Shown: positions 30,951 through 32,854 of the stretch, in pieces
Layout: each line of letters starts with the position of its first letter
How positions within the stretch are numbered: position 1 is the stretch's first letter
NCBI GenBank assembly: GCA_015689745.1
Contig: WVSO01000034.1
Location: 1 to 32,854 of the forward strand
Direction: 5' to 3'
Length of the DNA: 32,854 bases
From: Rhodobacterales bacterium HKCCSP123
Lineage (GTDB): Bacteria > Pseudomonadota > Alphaproteobacteria > Rhodobacterales > Rhodobacteraceae
Position numbers and translations under genes: made by a program
The notes under the pieces: model-generated
What the model was told of the DNA's origin: nothing
The model's database searches: none
The model's input: only the letters and a program-made list of their open reading frames with translations

Positions 30951-31936
30951 TGCGGCCGCCCGCCTTCTGGCACATGGAGCCGGGACTGCGCGCGGCCCTG
31001 CTCTCGCCGCTGGGTGCGGTCTACGCGGCGGGCACGCGGCGGCGGCTGGTGCGCGGGGCGCGGGCGCGCGTGGGGGTGCCGGTGATCTGCGTCGGCAACC
31101 TGAACGCGGGCGGAACCGGCAAGACGCCCACGGTGATCGCGCTGGCCGGACGACTGGCCGAGAGGGGCATCCGGGCCCATGCCGTCACCCGCGGGCATGG
31201 CGGGTCGCTGGAAGGGCCGGTGCGCGTCGAGGAACGCACGCACCGCGCGGACCAGACGGGTGACGAGGCGCTTCTGCTCGCGGCCTTCCTGCCGACCTGG
31301 GTGGCCAAGGATCGCGCCGAGGGCGCCCGTGCGGCGGTGGCGGCGGGGGCACAGGCGATCCTGCTCGACGACGGGTTCCAGAACGGGGCGCTGGCCCATG
31401 ACCTGTCGCTCGTGGTGGTCGATGCGCATATCGGTTTCGGCAATGGCCGGGTGATCCCCGCGGGGCCGCTGCGCGAGCCGGTGGCGGCGGGCATGGCGCG
31501 CGCGGACCTGCTTCTGTCGATCGGTGATGCCGAGGGACAGGCACGGTTTTCCGACCGCTGGGGCGGTGCCGTGACGGTGCCCCGTCTGCAGGGGGCGCTG
31601 GTGCCGCTTGCCACGGGACTGCCGCTGAAGGGTGTGCCGGTGCTGGCCTTCGCGGGCATCGGGCACCCCGAGAAGTTCTTTCGCACGCTCAGTCATCTCG
31701 GGGCCGAGCTGAAATCGACCCATGCGCTGACCGACCACCAGCCGCTCACCGACCAGCTGATGACGCGGATGCTGCGCGAGGCGAAGGGGATCGGCGCACA
31801 GGTGGTGACGACGGAGAAGGACGCCGTGCGCCTGCCGCCGGGCCTGCGTGCGCAGGTGATGACCGTACCGGTGCGGCTGGGGATCGACGACTGGGGTCCG
31901 CTCGACACGGCCTTCGACCGGGTCTTCGGGTCCTAG
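30950..31936 (+). CDS. lpxK: Tetraacyldisaccharide 4'-kinase
   Basis: LpxK phosphorylates the disaccharide-1-phosphate precursor to give lipid IVA, the substrate of WaaA, at the inner membrane. The 328-residue protein has the Walker A GNLNAGGTGKTPT (GGTGKT at 54-59), the family motif LLDDGFQNGALAHDLSLVVVDA (usually DDGFQH; here asparagine replaces the histidine), GRVIPAGPLREP, and TTEKDAVRLPP. An N-terminal amphipathic segment (LRAALLSPLGAVYAAGTRRRL) would bind the membrane. The gene overlaps waaA by one base, so their products, which act in sequence, are made together. Confidence 0.93.
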   Translation: MRPPAFWHMEPGLRAALLSPLGAVYAAGTRRRLVRGARARVGVPVICVGNLNAGGTGKTPTVIALAGRLAERGIRAHAVTRGHGGSLEGPVRVEERTHRADQTGDEALLLAAFLPTWVAKDRAEGARAAVAAGAQAILLDDGFQNGALAHDLSLVVVDAHIGFGNGRVIPAGPLREPVAAGMARADLLLSIGDAEGQARFSDRWGGAVTVPRLQGALVPLATGLPLKGVPVLAFAGIGHPEKFFRTLSHLGAELKSTHALTDHQPLTDQLMTRMLREAKGIGAQVVTTEKDAVRLPPGLRAQVMTVPVRLGIDDWGPLDTAFDRVFGS

Positions 31937-31971
31937 ACCGCAGGGCTGCGACCCGACCAGGACATTTTTTT
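31929..31971 (+). terminator. Possible terminator at the lpxK 3' end
   Basis: A GTCCT...AGGAC pairing enclosing a small CGCA-GGGC-TGCG stem, directly followed by A and seven T (31965-31971). The T-run is convincing, the stem is weak and partly inside the lpxK stop region. Confidence 0.4.
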
Positions 31972-32008
31972 CGGGCCCATGTCGAAATCGCCCGGCCCCG
32001 CGGCTCTC

Positions 32009-32041
32009 TGTCATGACGGCACGATGCCGTCGCCCATGACA
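32009..32041 (+). promoter_or_regulatory. Bulged inverted repeat abutting a Shine-Dalgarno
   Basis: TGTCATGACGGC (32009-32020) pairs with GCCGTC (32026-32031) and, past a four-base bulge, ATGACA (32036-32041). The AGGAG Shine-Dalgarno of the next gene begins at 32041, so the stem base touches it. It could be an operator, a leader hairpin, or chance. Confidence 0.4.
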
Positions 32042-32053
32042 GGAGCACATGAC

Positions 32054-32425
32054 ATGATCCGCACGACCCTTTTCGGACTGGCCCTTGCCGCCCTTGCGGC
32101 CCCGGCGCTGGCCGAGCCCTTCACGATGTTCATCTACGAGACCCCCGAAGATATCGCGTTGCGCAGCGATGCGACCGAGGCGGGGGCCGCATACTGGTCG
32201 CTCTGGGCGGAGTATTCCGCCGTGCTGGCGGGCTCCGGCGCGGTGCGCGGCGGCGCGCCCCTTAGGATCGCCGAGGCAGACGGCGCGACGCTTTCAGGGT
32301 ATTTCATCCTCGAGGCCGCGAGCCATGCGGAGGCTGAAGCGCTGGCCGCCGCTGCGCCCGCGGCGCTGCGGGGCGGGCGGGTGGTGGTGATGCCGCATCT
32401 CGCGGTGCCCGGAATGTCGAACTGA
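32054..32425 (+). CDS. Secreted YciI-like (DGPF-type) small protein
   Basis: A 123-residue protein whose first 20 residues (MIRTTLFGLALAALAAPALA) form a Sec signal peptide cleaved before EPFTMF. The mature part has the outline of a YciI/DGPF domain: a first strand FTMFIYETPEDIALRSD, an aromatic helix AAYWSLWAEYSAVLAGSGAVRGG, the ATLSGYFILEAASHAEAEALAAAAPAA core and a final strand. The usual histidine-aspartate site and the DGPF loop of the family are not evident. Cytoplasmic YciI proteins are thought to resemble chlorite dismutase/EDD-fold enzymes, so an exported version is unusual. The start at 32054 has CAGGAG eight bases ahead. A cytoplasmic paralogue follows 24 bases downstream. Confidence 0.72.
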   Translation: MIRTTLFGLALAALAAPALAEPFTMFIYETPEDIALRSDATEAGAAYWSLWAEYSAVLAGSGAVRGGAPLRIAEADGATLSGYFILEAASHAEAEALAAAAPAALRGGRVVVMPHLAVPGMSN

Positions 32426-32449
32426 ATGCGCAGGAGGGAGACCCGAGCG

Positions 32450-32812
32450 ATGCAATACATGATCGTTTTCCGCGAACCGCTGAGCGAGTTCGAAAAGCGC
32501 GAGGACCCCGCGCAGATGGGTGACTACTGGGGCGCGTGGGGGGCCTATATCGGCGCCATGCGCGCGGCGGGCGTCATCGTGAACGGCGACGGGCTGTTGC
32601 CGCCCGCCATGGCCACGACGGTGCGGGTGCGCGACGGCGCGCGCCTGATCGAGGACGGTCCCTTCGCCGATGTGAAGGAGCAATTGGGCGGCTATTTCGT
32701 GATCGAGGTACCCGACCTCGATGCCGCGATCGATTGGGCGGGGCGGTCGCCCGCCGCGCTGGTCGGATCGGTCGAGGTGCGGCCGGTCATGCCGGCCGAC
32801 ATGCTGCTGTGA
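32450..32812 (+). CDS. YciI family protein (DGPF domain)
   Basis: A 120-residue cytoplasmic protein. The family pattern is complete: QYMIVFREP at the start, YWGAWGAYIGAMRAAGVIVNGDGL, the VRVRDG strand, the DGPF signature in LIEDGPFADVKEQLGGYFVIEVPDLDAAIDWA, and the ending VEVRPVMP. DGPF proteins are commonly encoded next to ECF sigma factors of the ECF42 type and are presumed targets or partners; their reaction is unknown. The Shine-Dalgarno AGGAGGGAG starts 18 bases upstream. Its stop is overlapped by the GTG of the next gene, which runs out of the window. Confidence 0.88.
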   Translation: MQYMIVFREPLSEFEKREDPAQMGDYWGAWGAYIGAMRAAGVIVNGDGLLPPAMATTVRVRDGARLIEDGPFADVKEQLGGYFVIEVPDLDAAIDWAGRSPAALVGSVEVRPVMPADMLL

Positions 32813-32854
32813 GCGGTGCGGCGGCCCGGGCGGCGATCGACCGGGCCGCGCGCG
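32809..32854 (+). CDS. Probable ECF sigma factor, first 15 codons only (partial)
   Basis: From the GTG at 32809, overlapping the YciI stop (GTGA), the frame reads VSGAAARAAIDRAAR to the window edge. The short start resembles the first helix of ECF42-type sigma factors (AAxxAIDRxxR), and genes of that type regularly follow DGPF genes. With so few residues this is mainly inference from context. Confidence 0.4.
   Translation, partial: MSGAAARAAIDRAAR

Overview
The window is a stretch of chromosome from a high-G+C alphaproteobacterium, most likely a member of the Rhodobacterales (roseobacter/rhodobacter group). The evidence is the gene content and order (DUF3576-leuS-lptE-holA; DUF4170-waaA-lpxK behind a pmbA/IMPase pair; a CnoX-LON-Trm112 cluster), the strong G/C third-position bias, a single Gram-negative porin, and a GC-rich extragenic repeat of a type I associate with this order. 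Assignment rests on recalled family knowledge, not on a search. I see no tRNA, rRNA, CRISPR array, transposase or phage gene.

Layout. 1-3.3 kb, minus strand: the N-terminal membrane part of FtsK (cut by the window edge), a class I/II aminotransferase directly upstream of it, and an amidase-signature hydrolase. 3.4-4.7 kb: a UbiH-family flavin monooxygenase, divergent from the amidase. 4.7-7.3 kb, minus: Trm112-like protein, LON-substrate-binding-domain protein, a thioredoxin/TPR co-chaperone (CnoX type) and exonuclease III. 7.3-8.2 kb: an intergenic segment holding an excellent FNR/FixK box with a possible very short RNA, then an OmpR-type response regulator. 8.4-10.7 kb: an enlarged GTP cyclohydrolase II, a cytoplasmic-looking L,D-transpeptidase-fold protein, and the YggS PLP protein.

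10.85-15.0 kb is the least ordinary part. Two adjacent TPR proteins, one a TPR-sulfotransferase and one a 788-residue TPR protein ending in a divergent sulfotransferase-like P-loop domain, are visibly less G+C-rich than the flanks and look acquired. A porin with a classic terminator follows (15.2-16.5 kb).

16.7-22.0 kb, plus strand: a DUF3576 lipoprotein, a terminator, then the tightly overlapping leuS-lptE-holA-GST operon. 22.0-25.2 kb: a repeat-rich intergenic zone, a TIGR03862-type flavoprotein, a small HNH protein, and an SDR/crotonase pair in which the crotonase lacks both catalytic glutamates. 25.4-31.9 kb, plus strand: a secreted DUF2125 protein, PmbA/TldE, an inositol-monophosphatase-family phosphatase, then DUF4170-WaaA-LpxK for the lipid A-Kdo core. 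The last kilobase holds a secreted YciI-like protein, a cytoplasmic YciI/DGPF protein, and the first 15 codons of what is probably an ECF sigma factor.

Cell-envelope work recurs: LptE, WaaA, LpxK, the porin, the L,D-transpeptidase fold, FtsK, and perhaps sulfated surface products. Most of the rest is housekeeping (leuS, holA, xthA, ribA, ubiH). The best candidates for something new are the TPR/Walker-A protein, the FNR-box small transcript, and the catalytically stripped crotonase.
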